The notes: a model not told the origin generated them from the letters alone. DNA of 64,000 nt from Caulobacter hibisci (GCF_016135805.1 NZ_JADWOX010000012.1:62001-126000); one strand, 5' to 3'; shown: positions 19,948 to 31,960, counted from the stretch's first letter. A program made the numbers and translations.

Positions 19948-20894
19948 CCCTGCCGCCCACCCGCCGCGTCATCGGTCCCATCGCGCGCGCCGGCGAACGC
20001 CCGGTCGGCGCCGTGCGCCCGCGCGTGTCCTTCGAGTTCTTCCCGCCCAAGACCGAGAAGATGGAAGAGAGCCTGTGGGAGGCGATCACCCGCCTGGCCC
20101 CGCTGGACCCGGCCTTCGTCTCGGTGACGTACGGCGCCGGCGGCTCGACCCGCGAGCGCACCCACCGCACGGTCAAGCGCATCCTCGACGAGACCCGCCT
20201 GAAGCCCGCCGCCCACCTGACCTGCGTCGGCGCCAGCCGCGCCGAGGTGGACGAGGTGATCCACGACTACTGGAACATCGGCGTGCGCCACATCGTGTCG
20301 CTGCGCGGCGATCCGCCTCCCGGCGAGGGCGGCCTGGGCGGTCTCTACGTGCCGCGCGAGGACGGCTACAAGAACGCCACCGAACTGACGGCGGCCCTGC
20401 GCGGCATTGCGCCGTTCGAGGTGCTGGTCGGGGTCTATCCCGAGAAGCATCCCGAAAGCCCGTCGCTGGATCACGACATCGACGTGCTGAAGGCCAAGGT
20501 CGACGCGGGCGCCACTTTGGCCATCAGTCAGTTCTTCTTCGACATCGACGCCTTCCTGCGCTTCGTCGACAAGGCCCGCGGCGCCGGGATCACCATCCCG
20601 ATCGTGCCGGGGATCATGCCGGTGACCAACTTCAACGGCCTGAAGACGATGTCGGCCGCCTGCCAGACCTCGGTGCCGGGCTGGCTGGCCAACCTGTTCG
20701 AGGGGCTGGACGGCGATCCGGAGACCCGCCGCCTGATCGCCTGCTCGGTGGCCACCGAAATGTGCGCCAAGCTGCAGGAACAGGGCTTCAACGACTTCCA
20801 CTTCTACACCCTGAACCGGGCCGACCTGGTCTACGCCATCTGCCGGGTGCTGGGCGTGCGCGAGACCGTCCCCGCGGCCGAGGCGGCTGCGTGA
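19944..20894 (+). CDS. metF: Methylenetetrahydrofolate reductase
   Basis: The 316-residue FAD enzyme reduces 5,10-methylene-THF to 5-methyl-THF, the methyl donor for MetH. The (beta/alpha)8 barrel shows VSFEFFPPKTEKMEESLW, with the catalytic Glu, then VSVTYGAGGSTRERT, HLTCVGASRAEV, IVSLRGDPP, ISQFFFDIDAF and IPIVPGIMPVTNF. All are standard MetF blocks and length is normal. ATGA overlap with the regulator upstream and GTGA overlap with the methyltransferase downstream show tight co-translation. Confidence 0.97.
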   Translation: MTLPPTRRVIGPIARAGERPVGAVRPRVSFEFFPPKTEKMEESLWEAITRLAPLDPAFVSVTYGAGGSTRERTHRTVKRILDETRLKPAAHLTCVGASRAEVDEVIHDYWNIGVRHIVSLRGDPPPGEGGLGGLYVPREDGYKNATELTAALRGIAPFEVLVGVYPEKHPESPSLDHDIDVLKAKVDAGATLAISQFFFDIDAFLRFVDKARGAGITIPIVPGIMPVTNFNGLKTMSAACQTSVPGWLANLFEGLDGDPETRRLIACSVATEMCAKLQEQGFNDFHFYTLNRADLVYAICRVLGVRETVPAAEAAA

Positions 20895-21616
20895 CCGGCG
20901 CCTACGCCGCCTTGACCCGCAACGACCCCAGCGCTCTGAAGCGCTGGGTGCAGGACCGCCGGCTGGTCGACGCCGACCGCCTGGCGGGGCAGGGCGACCT
21001 GGGCCCCGTGCTGGACTACGGCTGCGGCGACGGCGCCCTGGCCGCGCGGCTTCTGCTGGCCGGCCGCACCGACCAGGCCGTGGCCTTCGAGCCCGCGCCG
21101 ACCCTGCGCGCCGAGGCCGAGGCCCTGCTGGACGGCGTGGCCGGGGCGCGGGTCGCGGCCCGCTCGACCGACCTCGCCGACGGCTGGGCGCGCACGGCCT
21201 TCTGCCTGGAGGTGTTCGAGCACCTGCCGCCGCGCGAGACCGAGACGGCCCTGGCCGAACTGCATCGCATCCTCGCCCCCGGCGGCCGGGTGGTGATCGG
21301 CGTGCCGATCGAGGTCGGGCCGCCGGCCCTGGCCAAGGGGATCTTCCGGATGATCCGTCGCGCCAGCGCCTTCGACGCCCGGCCGGGTCCGATCCTGGCC
21401 GCCGCCCTGGGCCGGCCGCCGCGCGAGCGTGAAGAGTCCCCGATTGGGCCGGGCCTGGCCTATTATCCGCATCACCTCGGTTTCGATCACCGGGCGTTCT
21501 TCAAGCAGGTCGGCGCATGGTTCCAGGTCGAGCGTATCGTCGGCAGCCCGCTGGGCGGGCCGCTGGCCGTCAACAGCGAGGCCTATCTGGTCGCGCGCAA
21601 GGGAGAAGCGGCATGA
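20891..21616 (+). CDS. Class I SAM-dependent methyltransferase, unknown substrate
   Basis: A 241-residue protein starting with GTG, which overlaps the metF stop (GTGA). Motif I is VLDYGCGDGALAARLL, the acidic post-I residue is in AFEPAPTLRAE, and CLEVFEHLPPRETETALAEL with ILAPGGRVVIGVPIEVG fits the Methyltransf_11/23 type. The C-terminal third (YYPHHLGFDHRAFFKQVGAW) resembles enzymes acting on small molecules or lipids. The substrate is unknown; position in the operon ties it to SAM turnover. Confidence 0.85.
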   Translation: MTGAYAALTRNDPSALKRWVQDRRLVDADRLAGQGDLGPVLDYGCGDGALAARLLLAGRTDQAVAFEPAPTLRAEAEALLDGVAGARVAARSTDLADGWARTAFCLEVFEHLPPRETETALAELHRILAPGGRVVIGVPIEVGPPALAKGIFRMIRRASAFDARPGPILAAALGRPPREREESPIGPGLAYYPHHLGFDHRAFFKQVGAWFQVERIVGSPLGGPLAVNSEAYLVARKGEAA

Positions 21617-22470
21617 GGGCCCTGACCTTCGCCATCGCCCTGGGCCTGGCGAGCTTCGGCGTCGCCGGCGCGCAGGACAATCCCGCCTGGACCAAGCCCA
21701 ATCGGCCATACCGCGTGGTCGGCAACATCTACTATGTCGGCTCCGAGGGGCTGTCGGCCTGGCTGATCACCTCGCCGGAAGGCCATGTCGTGCTCGACGG
21801 CGGACCGTCGGCCGACGGGGCCAAGCTGATCGAGCGCAACATCGCCACGCTGGGCTTCAAGCTCGCCGACGTGAAGGTGCTGATCAACACCCACGCCCAC
21901 TTCGACCATGCTGGGGGCCTGGCCCAGCTGAAGGCCGACACCGGCGCGAAGCTGTGGGCCTCGCGCGCCGACAAGCCGGCCTTGGAGAAGGGTCAGCACT
22001 TCGGCGACAACGCCAACGGCGCGACGACCTTTCCGGCCGTGAAGGTCGACAAGGCATTCGGCGACGAGACCAAGCTGAAGCTGGGCGCCACCACCCTGGT
22101 CGCCCACCTGACGCCGGGCCACACCATCGGCTGCACCACCTGGACCACCCAGGTGGTCGAGAAGGGGCGGCCGCTGAGCGTGACCTTCCCGTGCTCGCTG
22201 TCGGTGGCCGGCAACGTGCTGGTCGGCAACAAGACCCACAAGACCATCGTCGCCGACTATCGGGCCAGCTTCGCCGCCGTGCGGGCGATCCCGACCGACG
22301 TCATGCTGCCCAGCCACGAAGAGCAGGGCGATCTGCTGGCCAAGCGCCAGAAGCAGCTGCGCGGCGACGCCGACGCCTTCATCGACTTCACCGAGCTTTC
22401 GCGCTTCGTCGACGCCGCCCAGGCCGCGTTCGACAAGGAATTGGCGCGCCAGCAAGGAGCCGCGAAATGA
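21613..22470 (+). CDS. blaA: Subclass B3 metallo-beta-lactamase (CAU-1/BlaA-like)
   Basis: A 285-residue exported zinc hydrolase that opens beta-lactam rings. The signal peptide ends near AGA-QD (residue 20). All B3 zinc ligands are in place: H94, H96, D98 and H99 in NTHAHFDHAGG, H170 in LTPGHTIGCTTW, and H235 in MLPSHEEQ; Ser replaces the Cys of B1 enzymes (FPCSLSV). Caulobacter has chromosomal B3 enzymes named CAU-1, Mbl1B or BlaA, and this protein fits them; I rely on memory for that link. The start at 21613 overlaps the upstream stop (ATGA). A beta-lactamase inside a methionine operon is unusual. Confidence 0.88.
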   Translation: MRALTFAIALGLASFGVAGAQDNPAWTKPNRPYRVVGNIYYVGSEGLSAWLITSPEGHVVLDGGPSADGAKLIERNIATLGFKLADVKVLINTHAHFDHAGGLAQLKADTGAKLWASRADKPALEKGQHFGDNANGATTFPAVKVDKAFGDETKLKLGATTLVAHLTPGHTIGCTTWTTQVVEKGRPLSVTFPCSLSVAGNVLVGNKTHKTIVADYRASFAAVRAIPTDVMLPSHEEQGDLLAKRQKQLRGDADAFIDFTELSRFVDAAQAAFDKELARQQGAAK

Positions 22471-23543
22471 CCGACCTCTCCATCCGTGCTGATCGCGTGG
22501 CCGCCCTCAAGGCCGCCGCCAAGGAGCGCATTCTCATCCTCGACGGCTCCTGGGGCGTGATGTTCCAGAAGAAGAAGCTGACCGAGGCCGACTACCGCGC
22601 CGACCGCTTCGCCGACTACGACGGCCAGATGAAGGGCAACAACGACATCCTGTGCCTGACGCGGCCCGATCTCGTGGCCGAACTTCATGATGCGTATTTC
22701 AGCGCCGGCGCCGACATCTCCGAGACCAACACCTTCTCGGGCACCACCATCGCCCAGGCCGACTATCGCCTCGGCGAACAGGACGTCTGGGACATCAATT
22801 TCGAGGGCGCCAGGATCGGCCGCCAGGTCGCCGACCGCTGGAACGCCGAGAACCCCGAGCGTCCGAAGTTCATCGCCGGCTCGATCGGGCCGCTGAACGT
22901 CATGCTGTCGATGTCGTCGGACGTGAACGATCCGGGCGCGCGCAAGGTGACCTTCGACCAGGTCTACGCCGCCTATCGCCAGCAGGTGGACGCCCTCTAC
23001 CAGGGCGGGGTCGACCTCTTTTTGATCGAGACCATCACCGACACCCTCAACTGCAAGGCCGCCTTGAAGGCCATTCTCGACTGGCGCGACGAGGGCCACG
23101 AGGAACTGCCGATCTGGATCAGCGGCACGATCACCGACCGCTCGGGCCGCACCCTGTCGGGCCAGACGGCCGAGGCGTTCTGGAACTCGATCAAGCACGC
23201 CAAGCCGTTCGCCGTGGGTTTCAACTGCGCCCTGGGCGCGGACCTGATGCGGCCGCACATCGCCGAGATGGCCCGCATCGCCGACACCCTGGTCGCGGCC
23301 TATCCCAACGCCGGCCTGCCCAACGCCATGGGCGAGTACGACGAGGAGCCGCACGAGACCGGTCACGCCCTTCACGAATGGGCCAAGGACGGTCTGGTCA
23401 ACATCCTGGGCGGCTGCTGCGGCACCACCCCCGATCACATCCGCCACGTGGCGGACGAGGTGCGCGGCGTCGCGCCTCGCGCTATTCCTGAGCGCCCGAA
23501 GGCCATGCGCCTGGCGGGTCTGGAACCCTTCGAACTGGCTTGA
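22467..23543 (+). CDS. metH: Methionine synthase, homocysteine-binding half (split MetH)
   Basis: The 358-residue Pfam S-methyl_trans domain equals the N-terminal module of cobalamin-dependent MetH and ends where the folate domain would begin. It shows ERILILDGSWGVMFQ, ISETNTFSGTTIAQADY, FIAGSIGPLN and the zinc cysteines Cys254 (GFNCALG), Cys317 and Cys318 (GGCCGTT). It activates homocysteine as the thiolate. The partner module is encoded 1.4 kb downstream (24948-27626), separated by two other genes. ATGA overlap with the metallo-beta-lactamase gene. Confidence 0.95.
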   Translation: MTDLSIRADRVAALKAAAKERILILDGSWGVMFQKKKLTEADYRADRFADYDGQMKGNNDILCLTRPDLVAELHDAYFSAGADISETNTFSGTTIAQADYRLGEQDVWDINFEGARIGRQVADRWNAENPERPKFIAGSIGPLNVMLSMSSDVNDPGARKVTFDQVYAAYRQQVDALYQGGVDLFLIETITDTLNCKAALKAILDWRDEGHEELPIWISGTITDRSGRTLSGQTAEAFWNSIKHAKPFAVGFNCALGADLMRPHIAEMARIADTLVAAYPNAGLPNAMGEYDEEPHETGHALHEWAKDGLVNILGGCCGTTPDHIRHVADEVRGVAPRAIPERPKAMRLAGLEPFELA

Positions 23544-23548
23544 GCACG

Positions 23549-24550
23549 ATGCGCACCACCATCCTTTTCGGCGGCCCCAGCCGCGAGCGCCTCGTTGCCG
23601 TCGGCAGCGCCCAGAGTCTGACCCGCGAACTGCCCGACGCCGACCTGTGGTTCTGGGCTCCGGACGGCCAGGTCTACGTCGCCAGCCAGGCCGCGTTGCT
23701 GGGCCATGACCGTCCGTTCGAGCTGGACCTGCCGACCGAAGGCGCGCCGATCGGCGACATCGAGGCGGCCCTGGACGTCGCCGCCCGCGAGGACCGCGTC
23801 CTGCTGCTCAGCCTGCACGGCGGCTTTTCCGAGGACGGCGGCCTGCAGGCCCTGTGCGAGGCGCGGGGCGTGGCCTTCACCGGCTCGGGCGCGGAAGCCA
23901 GCCGGCTGGCCTTCGGCAAGGTTCTGGCCAAGGAAATCGTCGCCAAGGCCGGCGTCTCGGCCCCCGAGACCATCGACCTGGCCGATGCCGAGGTCGCCCT
24001 GGCCAAGTACGGCCGGCTGATCGCCAAGCCGGCCGAGGACGGCTCGAGCTACGGCCTGATCTTCGTCGACGCGCCCGCCGACCTGGAAACGGTGGCGGAG
24101 GCGGCCAAGACCCTGGCCTATGTCATCGAGCCCTTCGTCACCGGTCCGGAAGCCACCTGCGGAATCCTGGAGCAGGACGGCGAACTGATCGCCCTGCCGC
24201 CGGTGGAGATCCGTCCGTCGGCCGGCAAGTTCGACTACAAGAGCAAGTACCTGGCCAAGGACACGCTGGAGATCTGCCCGGCCACCTTCGCGCCGGAGAT
24301 CAACGCCGCGATTCAGGACCAGGCGCTGAAGGCCCACAGGGCCCTGGGCTGCCGCGGCTATTCGCGCACCGACTTCATCGTCTCCGAGCACGGCCTCGTC
24401 TATCTGGAGACCAACACCCTGCCGGGCCTGACCGCCTCGTCGCTCTACCCCAAGGCGCTGAAGGCGCAGGGGATCGAGATCGCGACCTTCCTCAAGGGCC
24501 AACTGGCTCTCGCCGAAGCGCGGGCCAAGCAAGCCGCGACGGCGGCCTGA
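23549..24550 (+). CDS. D-alanine--D-alanine ligase-like ATP-grasp protein
   Basis: A 333-residue ATP-grasp ligase. It keeps the main Ddl residues: Glu in [56 protein letters not shown], the KFDYKSKY omega-loop (the first Tyr of the usual FYDY is Phe), [10 protein letters not shown], and metal ligands in [16 protein letters not shown]. Ddl joins two D-alanines for peptidoglycan. Being in a methionine operon next to a beta-lactamase, it is probably a second ligase rather than the housekeeping one; its substrate is unknown. A TTG at 23540, overlapping the metH stop, is the alternative start. Confidence 0.85.
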   Translation: MRTTILFGGPSRERLVAVGSAQSLTRELPDADLWFWAPDGQVYVASQAALLGHDRPFELDLPTEGAPIGDIEAALDVAAREDRVLLLSLHGGFSEDGGLQALCEARGVAFTGSGAEASRLAFGKVLAKEIVAKAGVSAPETIDLADAEVALAKYGRLIAKPAEDGSSYGLIFVDAPADLETVAEAAKTLAYVIEPFVTGPEATCGILEQDGELIALPPVEIRPSAGKFDYKSKYLAKDTLEICPATFAPEINAAIQDQALKAHRALGCRGYSRTDFIVSEHGLVYLETNTLPGLTASSLYPKALKAQGIEIATFLKGQLALAEARAKQAATAA

Positions 24551-24552
24551 CC

Positions 24553-24947
24553 ATGGCCTGGGACACCGGACCCTTCGACAACGACGAGGCGGCCGACTTC
24601 GTCGCCGACCTGGCCGAGGCGCCCGACTGGCGCGCCGTGCTGCTGATCCTCGACCACGTGACCAAGGCGGGCGGCTATCTGGAAGCCCCCGAGGCCGAGA
24701 TGGCCGTGGCCGCCTCGGCCATCGTCGCCGCTGGTCTCGGCGACGGCGTCGTGCTGCCGCCGGACCACCAGGACCTCAAGGCCGCCCTCGGCGCGCCGCC
24801 GGAAGGCGCGGCCCGCCTGGCCAAGGCCGCCCTGGCCCGGGTGGTCGGTCCGGCTTCCGAACTCGACGAACTCTGGCAGGAAGGCGACGCCCACGATGCT
24901 TGGCTGATCCATATCGCCGGCCTGCAAAAGATCCTGAGCGCATTCCA

Positions 24948-24951
<4 letters not shown>
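24553..24951 (+). CDS. DUF4259-like protein
   Basis: A 132-residue soluble acidic protein. The opening [18 protein letters not shown] is characteristic of DUF4259, a family with no known function that often lies near stress or immunity genes. The rest is helical and Ala-rich. The ATG lies 2 bases after the ligase stop, and its own TGA overlaps the ATG of the second metH half. It sits inside the split methionine synthase. Confidence 0.82.
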
Positions 24952-27626
<2,675 letters not shown>

Positions 27627-27642
27627 GGATCCCAAATACTCC

Positions 27643-27777
27643 CGTCATTCCCGCCCTTGTGGCGGGAACCCCTGGTTCCGCTCGCAGGTGAGGTGCAAGC
27701 GGACTGCTCAGCAGTCCGCCCCATCCGCCCTTGCGGCTGAAAGAGGGTTTCCCGCCACAAGGGCGGGAATGACGGGA
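27643..27777. repeat. Palindromic repeat, family C
   Basis: GTCATTCCCGCCCTTGTGGC and its inverted counterpart (GCCACAAGGGCGGGAATGAC) flank a GCAAGCGGACTGCTC core with GCAGTCCGCC. It separates the end of the methionine operon from a converging gene and may help end transcription. Confidence 0.85.
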
Positions 27778-27802
27778 GTCTTGGGGTTGGCGGAGCGGAG
27801 CC

Positions 27803-28924
27803 TCACGCCAACCGCGCGTAGAGCCACACCATCGACGCCGCCAGCGCTCCGGCCCCGAGGGCCCAACGCGTCCACACCCCCGCCGCCCGTCGCCGCAGCA
27901 CGAACACCACCGGCGCCACGGCCGCGACGATCAGCAGCTGCACCAGTTCGATCCCGAGATTGAACCCCAGGGTCGCGGCCACGAGTTGGCCGGTCGACAG
28001 GGACAGGGTGCTGAGGGTCTCGGCGAAGGCCAGGCCGTGGACCAGGCCGAAGCCGCCGGCCACCCAGGCCTCGCGCCGGGGGAAGATCGGCCGCAGGGCG
28101 TGCAGGGCCGAGATCCCGACCGACAGGGCGATCAGCGCCTCGACGCCCTTGCCGGCCGGCGGCAGCCAACCCAGGGCCGCGCCCATTAGCGAGACCGAGT
28201 GTCCGACGGTGAAGGCGCTGACCCGGGCGAAGGTGGCCCACAGCGCCTTGCGCGGCTCCTCCACCGGCCGCCAGCGGCCGTTCTCGGCCACCAGCGGCGC
28301 GGTCAGGATCAGGGTGACCAGGAAGGCCAGGTGGTCGGCGCCCTCCAAGATGTGGCGGGCGCCCATCACGACCATGCTGGTCCAGGCCGGCCAGGGCGAG
28401 CCTTGCACCCGGTCGATGCGGATCTGGCGGGATTCCGCCCGCAGCGTGCCCAGCAGGCGCGGCTTGTGCGGCAGCACGTTGCGCGCCCAGTCCTGCTCCA
28501 GGGTCAGCACCGCCGCGTGGGTGGCGATCTCGCGGACGATGACCCCGTAGTCCAGGATCAGCGTATCCGGCGCCGGGCCCGGCGGCGGCGTCAGGTCGAC
28601 CTCGACCACCCATTCGTCGGTGGGGAAGGGGACTTCCTCGACGCTGAGCACGCGCTTGCCCCACACCGTCCCGTCCGGCGAGCGGGGGCGAATGTGGTCG
28701 GCGACATAGGCCGCGACCGCCGCCGCCGTCAGGGTGGGGCGTCCTTCGCCCAGCGGCTGGGGAACCAGACCCGCCTGGACGATGGCCACCTCCAGCCGGT
28801 CGGCCGGCAGTCGCAGGTGCAGCCGCCAGGCGTGGTCGAGCACGCGGATCTGGACGAACGACTTGGCCATCGGGTGAGCGACGGCCAGGCCGGTGGTCAG
28901 CAGGGCGAGGCCGGTGACGAGCAT
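27803..28924 (-). CDS. HupE/UreJ-2 family membrane protein
   Basis: A protein of about 373 residues with a signal sequence (MLVTGLALLTTGLAVAHPMA), an extracytoplasmic domain of about 160 residues and a C-terminal six- or seven-helix membrane part. The membrane part shows ARHILEGADHLAFLVTLIL, FTVGHSVSLMGAALGW and FGLVHGLAFAETLS, whose His residues match HupE/UreJ proteins linked to metal (nickel or copper) handling. No hydrogenase or urease genes lie nearby, so the metal is unknown. The exact start is uncertain; readings further upstream run into a family C repeat. Confidence 0.82.
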   Translation of the reverse strand: MLVTGLALLTTGLAVAHPMAKSFVQIRVLDHAWRLHLRLPADRLEVAIVQAGLVPQPLGEGRPTLTAAAVAAYVADHIRPRSPDGTVWGKRVLSVEEVPFPTDEWVVEVDLTPPPGPAPDTLILDYGVIVREIATHAAVLTLEQDWARNVLPHKPRLLGTLRAESRQIRIDRVQGSPWPAWTSMVVMGARHILEGADHLAFLVTLILTAPLVAENGRWRPVEEPRKALWATFARVSAFTVGHSVSLMGAALGWLPPAGKGVEALIALSVGISALHALRPIFPRREAWVAGGFGLVHGLAFAETLSTLSLSTGQLVAATLGFNLGIELVQLLIVAAVAPVVFVLRRRAAGVWTRWALGAGALAASMVWLYARLA

Positions 28925-28951
28925 CGCCAGCCATATTCCTAATTTCTTCCC

Positions 28952-29084
28952 GTCATTCCCGCCCTTGTGGCGGGAAGCCCTATGTCCGCCGCTAGGGCAG
29001 TTGGGGCGGCGCGCCGGCGCGCCGCTGGCGCCGCGCATGCGGGCTGAACAAGGGGTTCCCGCCACAAGGGCGGGAATGACGGGA
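28952..29084. repeat. Palindromic repeat, family C
   Basis: GTCATTCCCGCCCTTGTGGC and GCCACAAGGGCGGGAATGAC arms with a GGCGGCGCGCCGGCGCGCCG inner palindrome. It lies between the frameshifted DUF3500 gene and the HupE-like gene on the same strand. Confidence 0.85.
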
Positions 29085-29123
29085 GTTGAGGGAGGGGCGG
29101 CGCAAGTCATTGGACGGAAGGGC

Positions 29124-30247
29124 TCAGAACGTGAAGTTGCCGCCATAGTCCGCCGTCTTGTCGCGCCAGATGCTGTGGTAGTGGTTGGCGCTGTAGACCA
29201 CGCCGCTCTGGACGCTGAGTTCGATCCAGACCCGCGGGCCGTCGATGCGCACGTACGAGCCCTTGGTCGACAGGTCCGAGTACGAGGCCCACGCGATATA
29301 GGTCGAGGCCAGGGCCGTGTCGGTGGTGTAGGCGTCGCTCTGGCCCGTGCCGTTGGCGTCGGCGGCGTAGGCGTTGATCGCCGCCTTGACCAAAGCCTGC
29401 TGGGTCGAGCTCAGGCTCGACACGGCGAGCCCCGACTGGGTCGAGGGGAAGTCGCCGTCCTCCTGCGGACCGACCAGCACGTCGTCATAGGCCTGGGACA
29501 GCTTGGCCGAGGCCAGTTGCGTCGACGACAGGCCGCTCAGCATCGCCGCCAGGGTGTCGTGCCGCGTCTGCATCGGCGTGTAGGCCGTGCCGCCATAGGT
29601 GAAGGACAGCGGCTCCACCCCGACGAAGTTGGGGGTCATGCTGACATAGCTGCCCGTGACGCTGGCCATGAAGGTGTAGTGGTGGCCGGAGAACTCCAGG
29701 ATCCACGGCTGGAGGTCGAGGGCGTGCCCAGGAAGGCGATGTAGTAGAGATTCTGGCCATAGCCGCTGGCGGCAGCGGCCAGGTAGCCGTCGGCGGCGCG
29801 CAGGCCGGTCATGGTCGACTGGCCCTGGGTGGTCAGGGCCGCGGCGATCAGGGCCTCGGCGGCGGTCTTCTGGTCGGTGCTCAGCGCGCTGAGCGCCAGG
29901 CCCAGGCGACTGACCGAGCCGACCGGCAGGTTCGACCAGTGCTGGGTGGCGTTGGATGAGGTCAGGCTGTAGCTGACCGAGCTGAGCTGACTGCTGCTGA
30001 GCGTCGCCCGGAACACGTTGGCCAGGCAGACCAGCTGCGCGCCCTGGGTGGTTTCCGAGCACGAGGTCGAGGCCGTGCTGCTGCTGGAGCTGCTCGAACT
30101 GCTGCTCGACGAAGCGCTGCTGGAACTGCTGGAGCCGCTCGAACTGGAGCCGCCGCCTCCGCCGCAGGCGGCGAGGCCTGCCGTCAGGGCCATTGCGATG
30201 CAGGTCGCCGCGAGGGCGAGGCGGCGCCGTGGGCCTTCGATGGTCAT
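29124..30247 (-). pseudogene. DUF3500 lipoprotein gene with one-base frameshift
   Basis: The N-terminal part (from the ATG at 30247, ribosome site GGAAG) has a lipoprotein signal (ALTAGLAAC), a Ser-rich linker of about 30 residues and the first part of a DUF3500 domain, up to NLYYIAFLGTPSTSS. The rest of the domain (PWILEFSGHHYTFMASVTGS to YGGNFTF) continues in another frame. One missing C near 29707-29709 would explain it: with it the junction reads STSSPWILEFSGHHY, as expected for the family. The gene is either a recent pseudogene or holds a sequencing error. DUF3500 function is unknown. Confidence 0.82.
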
Positions 30248-30256
30248 CGGTTCTTC

Positions 30257-30273
30257 CCAAACATTTGTTCTGG
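30257..30273. promoter_or_regulatory. Candidate operator, AACAAATGTT motif
   Basis: Read on the minus strand it is AGAACAAATGTTTGG, 10 bases upstream of the DUF3500 start codon and next to its ribosome site. The 10-base core AACAAATGTT also occurs at 34747-34756 and 36455-36464. Confidence 0.5.
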
Positions 30274-30434
30274 AAGGCAGCGATGAACGACGTTCTTTCC
30301 CGACCTATGTCCGGCGAGACAAGGTGCGCGGCGTTTGGCGAGACAAAATCGCGGACTGGCCAAGCATTCGGTTATAGCTGCATTCTGCCGCCAACGGAGG
30401 TTGTGAGCCTCCGATCCAAAGCTGGGGGTGGAGC

Positions 30435-31895
30435 ATGGAAGGCGAGGGCGTAAGCCGTCGTGGGCTGGGCGCGCTGGCGGTCGGCGGCGCGGCGGCAGGG
30501 CTTTCCGCGGGATTGGCGGGCTGCGGAACAGAGCGGCCCGGCGACGTGCAGCCGAAGGCGCGGGACTTTCCTAAGGACTTCGTCTGGGGAACGGCCACGG
30601 CCGCCTTCCAGACCGAGGGCTCGCCGCAGGCCGACGGGCGCGGTCCCAGCGTCTGGGACCTGTTCCAGGATCTGCCGGGCAAGATCGTCGACGGCTCCGA
30701 CGCCAAGACCGCCACCGACAGCTATCGCCGCTGGGCCGACGACGTGAACCTCGTGGCCGGGGCGGGGCTGGGCGGCTACCGGTTCTCGATCTCGTGGTCG
30801 CGACTGCTGCCGACCGGGGCCGGCGCGGTCGCCCAGGCGGGGATCGACCATTACGCGCGGCTGGTCGACGGCCTGCTGGAGAAGGGCGTCACGCCCTACG
30901 CCACCCTGTTCCACTGGGACCTACCCCAGGCGCTGCAGGACCATGGCGGCTGGGCGGCGCGCGACACGGCCCAGGCCTTCGCCGACTACGCCGCCCTGGT
31001 CGGCGAGCGGCTGGGCGATCGGCTCAAGCGGATCATCGTGCTCAATGAGCCGGCCGTGCACACCGTGTTCGGCCACGTCACCGGCGAGCACGCGCCGGGC
31101 TTGAAGGACGTCGCCCTGCTGGGGCCGGTGACCCACCACATGAACCTGGGCCAGGGGCTCGCCATCCAGGCCCTGCGGGCGGCCAAGGGCGACCTGTCGA
31201 TCGGCACGACCCTGGCCTTGCAGCCCTGCCGTCCGGCGGGCGGCGGCCTGGCGTTCTGGAACCGGTTGGCGTCGGACGGCCTCGACGCCCTGTGGAATCG
31301 CGCCTGGCTCGATCCCCTGCTGAAGGGCGAGTATCCGGACGCCATGGGCGAGTTTCTGGGCGACCGCGTGCGGGCGGGCGATCTTTCGGCCATCCGCCAG
31401 AAGGTCGACTTCATGGGGGTGAACTACTATGCGCCAGCCTATATGCGCCTGGCGCCGTTGTCGCCGGGCCGGATCGCCCCGGCCGCGCCGCCCCGCGGCG
31501 TGGAGCTGGACGCCTTCGGCCGCCAGATCGACCCGTCGGGCCTGTCCGAAGTCTTGGCGCGCTTGCGCACCGAGTACGGCAATCCGCCGGTGTTCATCAC
31601 CGAGAACGGCTGTTCCGACCCGTTCGGCGACGGGCCGGGCATCCAGGCCGACACCTTCCGCATCGCCTTCCTGCGCCGCCACCTGCAGGCGGTGAAGGCG
31701 GCCATGGAGGCCGGCTCGCCGGTGAAGGGCTTCTTCGCCTGGTGCCTGATCGACAACTGGGAATGGGCGCTGGGCTACCGCTCGAAGTTCGGCCTGGTGA
31801 CCCACGACCGGACGACGGGCGTGCGAACGCCGAAAGCCTCGTACGCCTGGTACGCGGCCTTGGCGCGCAGCGGGGTTTTGCCGACGGCGCCGTGA
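30435..31895 (+). CDS. Glycoside hydrolase family 1 beta-glucosidase, exported
   Basis: A 486-residue GH1 enzyme. The acid/base Glu205 lies in IVLNEPAVHT and the nucleophile Glu390 in FITENGCSD. DFVWGTATAAFQTEG, YRFSISWSRLLP, LFHWDLPQ and FFAWCLIDNWEWALGY are standard substrate-site blocks. The N-terminus SRRGLGALAVGGAAAG has a twin-arginine pair, and GLAGC gives a possible lipobox, so it may be a Tat-exported lipoprotein. Most GH1 enzymes are cytoplasmic, which makes this notable. Start ATG at 30435 behind GGTGGAGC. It converges on the next gene. Confidence 0.92.
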   Translation: MEGEGVSRRGLGALAVGGAAAGLSAGLAGCGTERPGDVQPKARDFPKDFVWGTATAAFQTEGSPQADGRGPSVWDLFQDLPGKIVDGSDAKTATDSYRRWADDVNLVAGAGLGGYRFSISWSRLLPTGAGAVAQAGIDHYARLVDGLLEKGVTPYATLFHWDLPQALQDHGGWAARDTAQAFADYAALVGERLGDRLKRIIVLNEPAVHTVFGHVTGEHAPGLKDVALLGPVTHHMNLGQGLAIQALRAAKGDLSIGTTLALQPCRPAGGGLAFWNRLASDGLDALWNRAWLDPLLKGEYPDAMGEFLGDRVRAGDLSAIRQKVDFMGVNYYAPAYMRLAPLSPGRIAPAAPPRGVELDAFGRQIDPSGLSEVLARLRTEYGNPPVFITENGCSDPFGDGPGIQADTFRIAFLRRHLQAVKAAMEAGSPVKGFFAWCLIDNWEWALGYRSKFGLVTHDRTTGVRTPKASYAWYAALARSGVLPTAP

Positions 31896-31917
31896 AGCGT
31901 CGTCTCTGTCTCTGCAT

Positions 31918-31938
31918 CCCTCTCTCTAAGAGAGAGGG
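31918..31938. repeat. Short perfect inverted repeat at gene end
   Basis: CCCTCTCTCT and AGAGAGAGGG are complementary around one base. It lies between two converging genes and resembles one end of the family B repeats. Confidence 0.55.
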
Positions 31939-31960
31939 CAGTTCAAAGGGAAAAGAGCGT

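Noticed and set aside
29636..30247. DUF3500 N-terminal part as a complete separate protein
   Set aside because: Its last 20 codons are out-of-frame sequence, while the other frame continues the domain exactly; a frameshift explains both.
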